Assembly (NCBI GenBank): GCA_030544235.1
Contig: CM060470.1
Location: forward strand, 26,191,098 to 26,255,097
Reading direction: 5' to 3'
Length of the DNA: 64,000 bases
DNA from: Lepturacanthus savala
Lineage: Eukaryota; Chordata; Actinopteri; Scombriformes; Trichiuridae
Every line of letters begins with the position of its first letter. Positions within the stretch are counted from its first letter, which is position 1. Made by a program: the position numbers and the translations under genes. The notes under the pieces were generated by a model. That model searched no databases and was not told the DNA's origin. It saw nothing but the letters and a program-made list of their open reading frames with translations. Shown here in pieces: positions 14,301 to 24,343 of the stretch.

Positions 14301-17300
14301 TCCAAGATTGTTGTATAAAAGAACTTTTCTTTTAAAACATGGAGCACATTATTGCAGTTGCATTACAAGCTACCTCCATTAGTCATCCTTCCCACTGCCA
14401 TCTGCTATTCTGGGCATGAATTTCTGTTTTTGTGGCTTTAGACTGATTTAATTGGTCGATGGCAAAAATGATTTGACTTTGGATCCAATTGATTAACAAC
14501 AGCCACCCTGCAGCCCCAGATGCTTCCTGTATTCACCTCACACTCTTCTCCCTCAGTTACCATGGTGATGGGGATCCCCACAGTGAAGCGGAAGGTGAAG
14601 TCTTATCTGTCAGAAACGCTACGTTCACTTATAGACAAGCTGTCACCTGAGGAAAAACTTGACTGTGTCATCATTGTTTTCGTCGGGGAGGTGAGTTCTC
14701 CAGTTCATCAAGTATGAGTCATAGCATGATAAACCCCATGACGCTAAAAAAGAGCGTGTCAAATTTCTGTCTTTGTCGTTTAATTTCTGCAGACTGATGT
14801 AGACTACGTGCACAGCGTGGTTGCTGGCCTAGAGAAAGAGTAAGTGAACTCTTCATCTGAAATGGGAAGTATGTTCATTTCATGTACTTAAACTAACTAG
14901 ATACATTCAGCAGTAGCTTGCTATTAGTTAAACTAAATTCAAACTGACAGTCAATTTAGTAGTGCGTTACTTTTTGACATTTTGAGGTGAATTTAAATAG
15001 AGTAAATACACTTTTTGCTGGGGACTAATATAAAAGAAAGGAATTAGATTAATATTATGTATAAGAGAGAAATCACTTTGACCAACCCTCCCATTTTCTG
15101 TTGTACAAGAAGTTCTGCAGTGACGGCTAAGCTGACACATGGGGGAAATGTACAAAATGCAGCAGTTCAGGTTAAGCAAGTTTTAAGTAAACACTTCCAT
15201 TAAAATGCAGTTTTACCAGTTTACATCATTGTGCTTTGTGTGATATAGTGTATGGGAGAAGTAGCCTATGCCAAGCACTTTCATTTTCACATTCATTTTG
15301 AATGGTATTTTTTGCAATAATTTCTCTTCATAATGCATTGCACATGGTATTACATTTTTATGAAGTAGCTTGAACTACTAATTAACTTTAGTTAAAATGT
15401 ATTTCTTTTGTGGGTAGTTTTGCTGTAGCTTTCCAGAGTGTAGTAATCGGTAGCTTATAAAACTGCTTTCAGGGTTTCCAAACACTGCTTGAAACGTTGC
15501 AAGGGATCAAGTTGTAAATAAAAGTGACATTGCTGACCAACAATCTTTTTTTTTTGGTTTGTTTTCAGGTTTTCTACAGAGCTTAATTCAGGTTTGCTGG
15601 AGGTGATCTCTCCTCCTGCCACCTATTACCCTGAACTCACCAACCTCAAAGAGACTTTTGGAGACTCCAAGGAGCGGGTCAGGTAAGTAAATCAGACAGG
15701 TTCAACATCTCCCTTGCCTTTTTGTTTTCAGGCCTCTTGACATTTAATTAGGCAAAATGTGATAGAAAATCATTCTGGAGAACACAGAGCAGGCCTGAGA
15801 GAGTTGAAATGCAGGGGAGCTGTGATGAGGATTGGAAAAAAGAAGTAGAAGTGTGAGTCAGGGGGAAGTGGGAGGGAGTAAGTGAGCAAAAGCTTTTAGG
15901 TAGGCTGCCTACTTACTTAGTATTCCACAGGCATTTCTCAAATTCAGATCAAGGTCATCAACAGCAGCTTCTATCTCTCTCTGTAGAGCTCATTCTTACC
16001 GTCCTCTGTAGTTATCATATAGTCAGCTAACAACTGCCTCTGACAGATCTTTTTGTGGTGCAGTTATGTACCTGAAACAGACCAGAAGATTCTTTTTTTT
16101 TTATTTATGTTTTTTTTTCTATTTATCCATGTATGTGGGTGTTTGCTGCACAGATGCTTCTAATGATAATATCAATGTTTATTCTCTTCTTCAAAATAAA
16201 ACATAATTTTTGGGTTGTCTATACACCAATGATTAAACTATAATATCTCACACACATGCCCTCTGATAGCAATATATACATCTGCAGCACTTGGTGAACA
16301 GCCAAGACTGTAACAAAGGCCGATCATTCAGATCAAACAATTACTGTGACAGCTTAATTTGCATAGCTTTGTGTATTGTTTGTGAAGCACTGTGTCTAAC
16401 AGCTGACTGCAGGTATGAGAGCCCTGTAAACTCCAGACACATCGAGTTACTTTGAATGAATATGTTGATGATTTTTGGTTTGTTTAGATGGCGAACGAAG
16501 CAGAATCTGGACTATTCCTTCCTCATGATGTATGCTGTGAGCAAAGGGGTTTATTATGTCCAGGTATGTCCTTAAATTAATAATTAAATTAATACATGTT
16601 CCCATAGCTTTTTGGAGAGAGTTATGCACACATGCAAAACTTGTTGCTAGGCAAACACTGGCTGTTTCTAGTTTGAGGCATGTCACTCTCAATTGAAATC
16701 AGGTAGTTGGAGTGTGTTGTTGCAGTCATTTCTCAGAGCCAGTGTTGATTTTTTTTTATACTCAACCTTCAGTAATCCTCTTAGACTTCTACAGCTCCTA
16801 TTTGTCTTTACATTCCACTGAAATTTGGGAATGTTAACAGCAGCCATTCATAGTTTAGGTTTACGTGTTGTTAATCTTCATCTTCCTGTCTAATGTAAGG
16901 GGTGTGTCATTTCCCTTCTCCGCTCTCACCTGGAGGGAAGAGGTATTGAGGTTTGACATCTACACAGCTACTCTAGTCTAGTGTAGCTCCAGGAGTGTTC
17001 CTTAGCTCAGTTCCAAGTTCCGTCCCTTTGTGAATATAGAGGAGTCTCCCTCCTGTTTATTACCCTCTCATTTATCTAGAAACCTACAGTGCCTTCTCCT
17101 GTCTCACATGGGCTTCTTTTTGTGCTTCTGTTGCTTTAGTTGGAGGACGACATTGTGGCCAAGCCCAACTACTTTGCCACTATGAAGAACTTTGCCCTCC
17201 AGCTCTCCTCAGAGGACTGGATGATCCTGGAGTTCTCACAGCTGGGCTTCATTGGTATGAATGTTAAGAACCCATTCGATATTCAGCACCCAGCATTGTT

Positions 17301-20300
17301 CTGTCTCATGAAGCAAGATCTGTATAAACAGCTGATGATAAAACCAAACAATGATGTTTGTATGCAATTTACATTCCACTTATCAAAGCATTGTAATGCT
17401 GAAGATTCTTAGATCTGCAGAAGAACATATGGGCATTTTATTGACTTCCTTTGGAAATGTGCTGATATCAAAAACATATTCAGCTGGGAAAAGCAAATAT
17501 AAATTGTGAACAAAAGTGAACAAAAATTTCTAGTCAAAGTAAAAAATGTACAATTTCTGTTTTGTTTTTGTTAAGATTGATTGTGCAGAAGTGATGACTC
17601 ATTTAATGATAGTTATTCTCAGTTTACATGTCAATGATACACTACATTCTAACTTTAGTTAAAATTATTATACATAATTTATAATTTATATTAATTATAC
17701 ATTTTTGAGCTTTACTAAATGGGTCTAAGTTTTAATTGTACACAGAATTATCTTTAGTTTCAGGGAAGACAGCAGGCAAAAACAGCAGGCACTGAACAAT
17801 TCAATCAACTGATTCACCAGAGATTTTGGGCTATTTTATTACAGGAATTAAAAAAGAAGTGTGTTTGTCTCTAAGCAGCCTTTCTTGCTCTGGTTCCACT
17901 GATCAATTTATGCTTATTTCTGTCATTCATCTGAAAGGGCATTTTATTTGTGTGGGATTTTATTTTAGCTTATTAAATGTGTCTTTGGAGGGAGGGTGTT
18001 TACGTGGGTATTTTGTTGGCTGTCTGTTGTCTTTGAGTGAATCTTTAAGTATCAAAACCTTTAAATAAATCAAACCTCTATTCATCATTTTTGAGACAAT
18101 TATCATCATCTAATTTATAAGCATTTTTTAACCTGTGAAGTCAAATTTGAATCAAATATTTATCTTTTACAGGCCGTCTCTGAGTTTCCAGCATCCACAA
18201 GAGGGTGCTACTTTTTCCTATTAATTCCAGTTGATAGTTCTCTTTCTTGTTAACAGTGTAGCAACAGATCCCCTAAGCTCTATTCATAGTTGAATGTTCT
18301 CTTTGCAAATAATTGAACCCACGGATTTCAGTAAACCTTCCTAATTCTGTTTGGTACAGGAAAAATGTTCCAGGCTCCAGATCTGAACCTCATTGTTGAG
18401 TTCATCTTCATGTTCTATAAGGAGAAGCCCATCGACTGGCTTCTGGACCATATTCTCTGGGTCAAAGTCTGCAATCCAGAGAAAGATGCGGTATGTGCAG
18501 CACTGTAGTTACTGTATGTGTATACGTGTCTGTAAGAGGAATGGGTCTCATCTCGTCTTCTTTTTTACAATTTTCCAGAAACACTGCGAGCGACAGAAGT
18601 CCAGCTTGCGTGTGCGCTTTAGACCCTCCTTATTTCAACATGTGGGACTCCATTCTTCTCTTGCAGGAAAGATTCAAAAACTTACAGTGAGTCTCACACC
18701 CTCAATAATTTATTGTGCCACTGTAGTTGAGTCTGCCTCCTGGGTAGAAACGTCTGTCTGTTTCTGTAGGACAAGGACTTCCTGAAACCACTGCTCCACA
18801 AGATGCATGTGAATCCCCCAGCTGAGGTTTCCACATCAATGAAGGTATCACTCCAGAAATCCTATAAAACATGTCTGCTCTGATTCTATACTGTGTAGTT
18901 ATATGTAACATCCAATATTCACAAAGGGAATCAACAGGCAAAATGTGTCTCTTTAGGGATAGTACATTACAGGGAAATAAAAATAAATCTATCACACAGG
19001 TATATCAGGGTCACACGCTGGAGAAGACATACCTTGGAGAGGATTTCTTCTGGGCCATCACTCCTACTGCAGGAGACTACATCCTCTTCAAATTTGACAG
19101 ACCTGTTAGCATAGAGAGGTAAGTGTAGGGGCTTCATGCTTGGTGATTCTGGCCATAACATTTGCAATGTTTGTTTGCATACAGGCAACGCAAAAGTCGT
19201 TTTACTTGTTTCTGCCTGCTGCCTGCTACAGTATGCAAGTCTCCGGGGATCAGTATAAGCTAATGAGATAGCTCTAAAATAAGCATTCTTAGGCCAGCCT
19301 CCTACTCTCCATGGTGTTGTGACTTGAGATGGAGCAAGACAGTATATTTAACACAGAGGCAGCGGCTGACCGTTCGGATGGGAGCTGACCTAAAAAAAGA
19401 TGCTAATATTTGGTCATGCGATGAGATGTGGGATGATTCAGTCATTTTGTAAAGAGAACATCGGAACAAGCGTGAGGGAATGTTCTCACTCCGTCAGTCA
19501 CTCAGTATGCAAATGAGGCAGCGATAGGGAAAGCAGCCATCTAGTGTTCCACTGAAGTGTTTTGTGTCTGCATTTGAGCGATACCGATTATACAGGCTCT
19601 GACTCTTTTATCCTCGAGAGGTACAGCGTTCTTTATGATCTGTCACTGCCGCTGTCTCCATCTCCCTGTCTGGCTGCTTAGCATTTAATACAGATAAACA
19701 CTGCAACCTTCTTGACCTTGAACCACAAAGGTCTAAATGAACCTCATATTTCTCACTGCCCACGCTTCATGAATTTGAATCATCTTCCAATTGCCTTGAA
19801 ATCTAGTTTCTCTATCACTTCTATCACTTCTCGCTCTTCTCTTCACAATCTAGAAAGGCAGACATACAGTATTTCATGTTTAAAAGCTGTAGATTTGACC
19901 TGAATATGGGATCAAAGATAAATAAACTTTACATCAACTATATCTTAATGGCAGTTAGGCCCTGATGACACAATGGGTATACATACAATTTAAAATCTTT
20001 TTGAATTTCATTATCTGAAGTAATAAAAACATTTTATGGAGGTAATTTACATCTATTAAAGGTCCCATATTTTACACTCTTCCTAGGTTTTATTTGACAT
20101 TTTGATGTCCCTAACAAAACATATTCATGTTTATAATTGGCGAATGAATGGAGGGTGGGTGGTGACTGTAAAATTGTGACATCACAACTTCACAGACAGC
20201 TCTTTTTAAAGCACAGTTTCTGAATACAGACCGTGTACATTTCTCTGTGGAATGAGCATTTTGAAAATGGGACAGTATTTATATATAACATCTAGACCAG

Positions 20301-21591
20301 GGGTCTCCAACCCTGGTCCTGTAGATCTACTGTGTCAACCATTAGGGCCCTTGCTATGGAGCTTCATTAGTAGAATCAGGTGTGTTCCTGCTTGGTTGGA
20401 ACAAAAACCTGCACCCACAGTAGATCTCCAGGACCAAGGTTGGAGACCCCTGGTCTAGACCTTCTTATAATCAATTCAAATCTCACTCTCCAAATATGGT
20501 TGGCTCCCTGCTTGTTGTCCACAAATGATTGCTTATCAGTGGATGAATATATTCAATGTGATGTGTGTTTTGACTGGCAGGTTCCTGTTTCGCAGCGGTA
20601 ATCAGGAACACCCAGGGGATAAGATCGAGAACACCACAGTGGAAATACTGCCTGTCTCGGTAGGAAAATGCAAACACATGCAGTCTGTTAATGCTTCTAC
20701 TGTGAACGCACAAACTGTTTTGATTAGATTACATTCGGTACTCGCTCTCTTAGGGACACAACATATTGATTATTGATTGGAATTTGAGCATTACTCTGCC
20801 AGAGGCAACACGTTCCACACATCTTGTAGTGTGAGCACAGATGGACACATCTGTTCAGCATTTACATTTGTGCCATATGTTACTCATCCTTTGAATGTGT
20901 TCTCTTGTTAGGAAACTGGACTGCAGACCAAAGAGAAGTATAAGCGAAGTGAAGACCGCTTTTACAGGATCGGTGAGTCTCCCATTGCTACAGCATGTGT
21001 GGGAGTACATACACACATTGTGATCGCTTATCATTCACGCTGGTGGAGCCCAGACAGAGAGACATTGTATACAAAGGCTGTTGCAGCTTTTCTTCTCGCC
21101 TTCCAGTTTTCATCTAAAGTTTCCTGCTCTTTCACCGCTTCCTCAATATTGATTTGCGTTGGTTGGATAAGTGGATATTCTTCCACTGACTCAGTCAACT
21201 TTGCCATTTTATGGTTTACATTTCTTTTTTCTTACTTGAGCGTCTAGTTGCTCGGAGAGGTTGCATTGCCGTCTTTCTACAAATATGTACTTCATGTTTG
21301 CTTTGTGTATGTTTTTATTTAAAACAGGTCAGTTTGAAAAGGGTGTGGCAGAAGGGGCTGTAGATCCTTCCTTCAATCCTGTCCTAGCACTTCGACTATC
21401 GGTTCTCAAAAACTCAGCTGTGTGGGCCATCCTCAGCGAAGTAAGCACATTGCACGTCGCACCTGTTCATCTCCTGTCCAATCATACCAATACCACTTGT
21501 TTCAGATGGATAGTGCCGCCTTGTTTTTATCCATTAACGCTGTCACTCTGCTCTCTCCCTGCAGATACATATAAAGAGGATAGCAGGCTGA
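7952..21591 (+). CDS. mgat4a: Alpha-1,3-mannosyl-glycoprotein 4-beta-N-acetylglucosaminyltransferase A (GnT-IVa), 5'-partial
   Basis: Golgi type II glycosyltransferase (GT54 family) that adds the beta-1,4 GlcNAc branch to the alpha-1,3 mannose arm of complex N-glycans. Exons: 7952-8119, 9202-9342, 14557-14690, 14793-14839, 15569-15682, 16488-16563, 17140-17254, 18360-18490, 18579-18686, 18770-18844, 19000-19118, 20581-20659, 20912-20972, 21328-21440, 21565-21591. All junctions are GT/AG and phases agree, giving about 501 residues. The human protein is 535 aa, so only the short cytoplasmic tail and membrane anchor are missing. Visible in order: a stem coiled-coil with YQREFHALKERLR; the catalytic domain with VMGIPTVKR, ERVRWRTKQNLDY and the acidic LEDDI motif (likely nucleotide-sugar/metal site); LDHILWVKVCNPEKD; and a C-terminal lectin-like region with RSGNQEHPGD and VAEGAVDPS. 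It ends ...EIHIKRIAG-stop. The stem residues favour the A paralogue over MGAT4B. Confidence 0.94.
9351..9376 (+). repeat. (CA)13 repeat at an mgat4a splice donor
   Basis: A pure CA run begins 8 nt after the end of the second visible mgat4a exon (9342), directly beyond the GTGAAT donor. CA runs near donors can bind hnRNP L and influence splicing in other genes; here that is only a possibility. Confidence 0.85.
11299..11339 (+). repeat. Poly-C tract followed by an (AC)n repeat
   Basis: Twenty consecutive C residues (11299-11318) followed by about ten AC units (11319-11339), inside the 5.2-kb mgat4a intron between the exons at 9202-9342 and 14557-14690. The run length is prone to replication slippage and sequencing error. 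The rest of that intron shows no recognisable gene. Confidence 0.9.
20056..20502. mobile_element. GGTCCCATAT-type MITE, interrupted by a younger hAT-like MITE
   Basis: Begins TTAAAGGTCCCATATTTTACAC and ends near 20502. The outer parts match the related copy at 48574-48910: for example TTTCTGAATA followed by TGTGTACATTTCTCTGTGGA-like sequence on the left arm, and CCTTCTTA followed by CATTCAAA-like sequence on the right arm. The match resumes after the insertion at 20298-20452. It lies in the mgat4a intron between exons 19000-19118 and 20581-20659. Confidence 0.65.
20298..20452. mobile_element. hAT-like MITE with CAGGGGTCTCCAA termini
   Basis: 155 bp bounded by perfect inverted termini CAGGGGTCTCCAACC and GGTTGGAGACCCCTG, with inverted similarity continuing inward (TGGTCCTGTAGATCTACTG against CAGTAGATCTCCAGGACCA). 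The flanks ATCTAGAC (20290-20297) and GTCTAGAC (20453-20460) form an 8-bp target duplication with one mismatch, as expected for hAT insertion. It has no coding capacity. It is inserted inside the older MITE at 20056-20502. Confidence 0.88.
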
Positions 21592-24172
21592 CTGTTGTGG
21601 GAAACATGAATCATGGTCCCTGGGGGACCAAAATTTCTTAGACTGCTTACGCAGGGCCTCTGGCACCTAGCAACCAGCAGTGAAGTCATTAGAGCCCACC
21701 TCTAGTGGCTCGTCTGAGGAACGCCACCTCTCTGTCCTGGCTCTTCCTAATGTACCCTGTTGTTTTGCTTTCCATCAATCGATATCTCCCTTTTTTTTCT
21801 GCATCTCTTCATCACTCGTGTGCTCTTAATTCATTTGTGAGAATGTGAATACTACTGTCTAAAGAACAACAGCAGAGTGTGTGAAGAAATCTGCTCCCAG
21901 CTCTGTCTTTCAAACTGACTGTTTCGTCCAGCAGCTTTGAACACAATCAGAAAACATCTGGATGAATGAGGACAAATCATCACATCTGGAGAGAACCAGT
22001 CACCTGGCCACTGGTGTTGATGCTGCCAAATCTCTCTCTTTTACTTAATGCTGCCACCTTTGGGCTTGCTGAGGCATTGCACTAGCACCACAGCACAGCC
22101 CGTGATGATCAAGAATGTTCAATCATCACTAATGGCCAGTTGCTCTCTGTTCTCGACAGAGATGACGGAACGTCAGATCAACACCAGCCCAAACTAAGAT
22201 GTTTCGCTCACTCCCAGAGTATCATCAGTAACACTCAAATACTCCACTCGTCCTAAAACTGAAAACTGCCGGAAGCCAGTCGGTGACAACATTGACCATA
22301 GACTAGATTCCTCGATAACTACCCCAATCCATCAAGAAAATAAGAACCATGACACCATATCTATCTCACCTCCTGTCTGACGAGCTGTGTATGACCTCGG
22401 TGTCCATAGAAAAGAAATCAGACATTGCCTTGGCGTCATTTTCCCGAAGGAATATATTGTTATATTGATATATTATTACAGCTATGACGATCTATGAAGG
22501 TGACTTAATTTATTTGAAATAAATCTTTAATTTGTACAAGAGGTAAAATATATTTTTATTCTATTGAGATGTTTATGGTAGTTCAGAGTCTGTTTTATTT
22601 GCATACTGTTTGTGTGTGTGTGTGTGTGTGTAAGTGCGTGAGTGTGTGCGTGTGTGTCTAAAATGCTATTGTACATTTTAATTTCATTATCAGAGCTACT
22701 TTGGAAGTTGCTTTGTCTGCTGGTTCAAGTAAATTGGTTCAGTCGGCGCGTCAGTTTCTTTCCACTTGAAGTCAAGCATTACAACTAAAGAAAATCAAAA
22801 CATTTTCATTTTGCTAAAAATTGAACAGTAAATTTGTGAATGGATTGTGTTCAAGTACCTGTGGGTCAAATTTAGAAAAATGTGCCTTAAATCTGAGTCC
22901 CGGTTCAAATTGTCTTTGATGTTCCCTCACACTTTTGCCTACACCTCATTCACTGGATATAGTAATAATCTGAAAAAAAAACATTGTCCAGTTAGTGTTT
23001 GGATGTTAAGAATTATATTGAGTGAAAGTGGTAACCTGTTTTGTTTTGTATCAGATTACGATCTCAAACGGTTTGTGCTTTGCACTGCTTTATCACTATT
23101 TTTGTTACATCACACCCTTCATCATTGTACTTAAATTTCCATCTTCTCATATTAGATGCTCATTTCACGGTCCTAATCCATGTAATGATTTATTTTGTCA
23201 AATCGCATATCTTGTTTTGATTGGACAGAACATTATGACTACTGATCATTGCAGAGTGTTTGTTGTATGATGTGGCTGAGGTTGTGTAGTACTTTCACTG
23301 ATTGTAAATATATTTAGAAAAAAGCAGTGAGCATCTCTCTTTCTCTCTCTTTACTCTCATTCTTCTGCCTCACTTAATAGATCATTGAAATTCACTTGAC
23401 CTGTTTTGAGTGGAAGATATTTTTGAGTGAAACCTCACTGTTTTTAAATGTCAGTGGTTTATTCAAGGGGGTAATGAAGTGCCTTTTGGTGGAATTGATA
23501 TGAGAAATGGGAGAAATGTTCCTAATCATGCTTGTTCATATGCACATTCATATTTGTATGTAATTTATAAGTGGTGTTTTTAATTTGGTCAGAGCAGGCT
23601 CCTTCACCCCTTGATCCAACCATCAATGCTAGAACTGGACTTAAAAAATGGCTTGATCCCCATTTCTTAATCTGACCTTTTTTTCATTCAGGAGAAAATG
23701 AGAAACACTAATGTTTCTCTGTGGTCTCTGATCCATGTCCCATACCCACATACAAATAGAAACTGAATGCATGAAAACAGCATGAGCAGTCATGTGACCC
23801 TTGAGAGACTAAAACAAAAAAGGGAACTTTTACCTGGCTTGTCAACCCCATTTCCCCCCTCAGTTCATGTGCCTTCATCATGTGTATGCCTGCCTCTGAT
23901 GATTTTGACATCATTTTTCATGGACATATTTGAAATAAATAATAAATATAAAAAGAAGTTCCTAGAAGTCATTGCCATTTTTGTGTTGAGCTTTGTTTCT
24001 ACTTGCATATCCCATGTCACCTGCATCACCAGATTTCATTTTCTGAACAGCTGTTAAGGAACAACATAAAGGCGAGGAAATCACAATTATAAACCAAATA
24101 CTAATGTGACAATTAATTAAGCGGTTAGAAAATGACAAGTCTACATATGGAATCTCTAAACTAACATGAAAA
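21592..24172 (+). other. mgat4a 3' UTR and spacer to coa5
   Basis: No coding exon recognised. A TG-rich microsatellite lies at 22609-22656 and AT-rich sequence follows. Possible poly-A signals for mgat4a are AATAAA at 22518-22523 and a cluster at 23935-23948. In human, UNC50 lies between these two genes; I see no UNC50-like exon here. Confidence 0.6.
22518..22523 (+). terminator. Candidate mgat4a polyadenylation signal
   Basis: AATAAA about 930 nt after the mgat4a stop, followed by a T/G-rich region including a TG repeat, which fits a downstream element. A second AATAAA cluster near 23935-23948 could serve a longer transcript. No transcript evidence is available. Confidence 0.5.
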
Positions 24173-24343
24173 ACTATAACTCCCAGCATGCACTCGTATG
24201 CACAATGTACTTCCGTTTTCCCGTCATGCCATCGGTTTCCGAAACATGGTCGACAACCGCGTTCATAACATTGTCACCGCTGCCAAATAGCCAGTTCTTG
24301 CATTTAAGGGTGTATTTACAGGCGTAAAAGAGGATTCTGCACA
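24173..24343 (+). promoter_or_regulatory. coa5 promoter and 5' UTR with a ZNF143/STAF-type site
   Basis: ACTATAACTCCCAGCATGC at 24173-24191 closely matches the known ZNF143/STAF site (ACTACAAYTCCCAGMATGC), common in promoters of housekeeping and nuclear-encoded mitochondrial genes. An ETS/GABP-like CTTCCG follows at 24210-24215. There is no TATA box. The coa5 ATG is at 24344. This suits constitutive expression of a respiratory-chain assembly factor. Confidence 0.6.

Noticed and set aside
17255..17412. Extension of mgat4a frame beyond exon 17140-17254
   Set aside because: The family continues with GKMF at the next exon (18360). GTATGA after ATT G is the donor, and the extra residues have no counterpart in GnT-IV.
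21592..24343. Search for unc50 between mgat4a and coa5
   Set aside because: No frame resembling the UNC50 membrane protein was seen on either strand; recorded as apparent absence.
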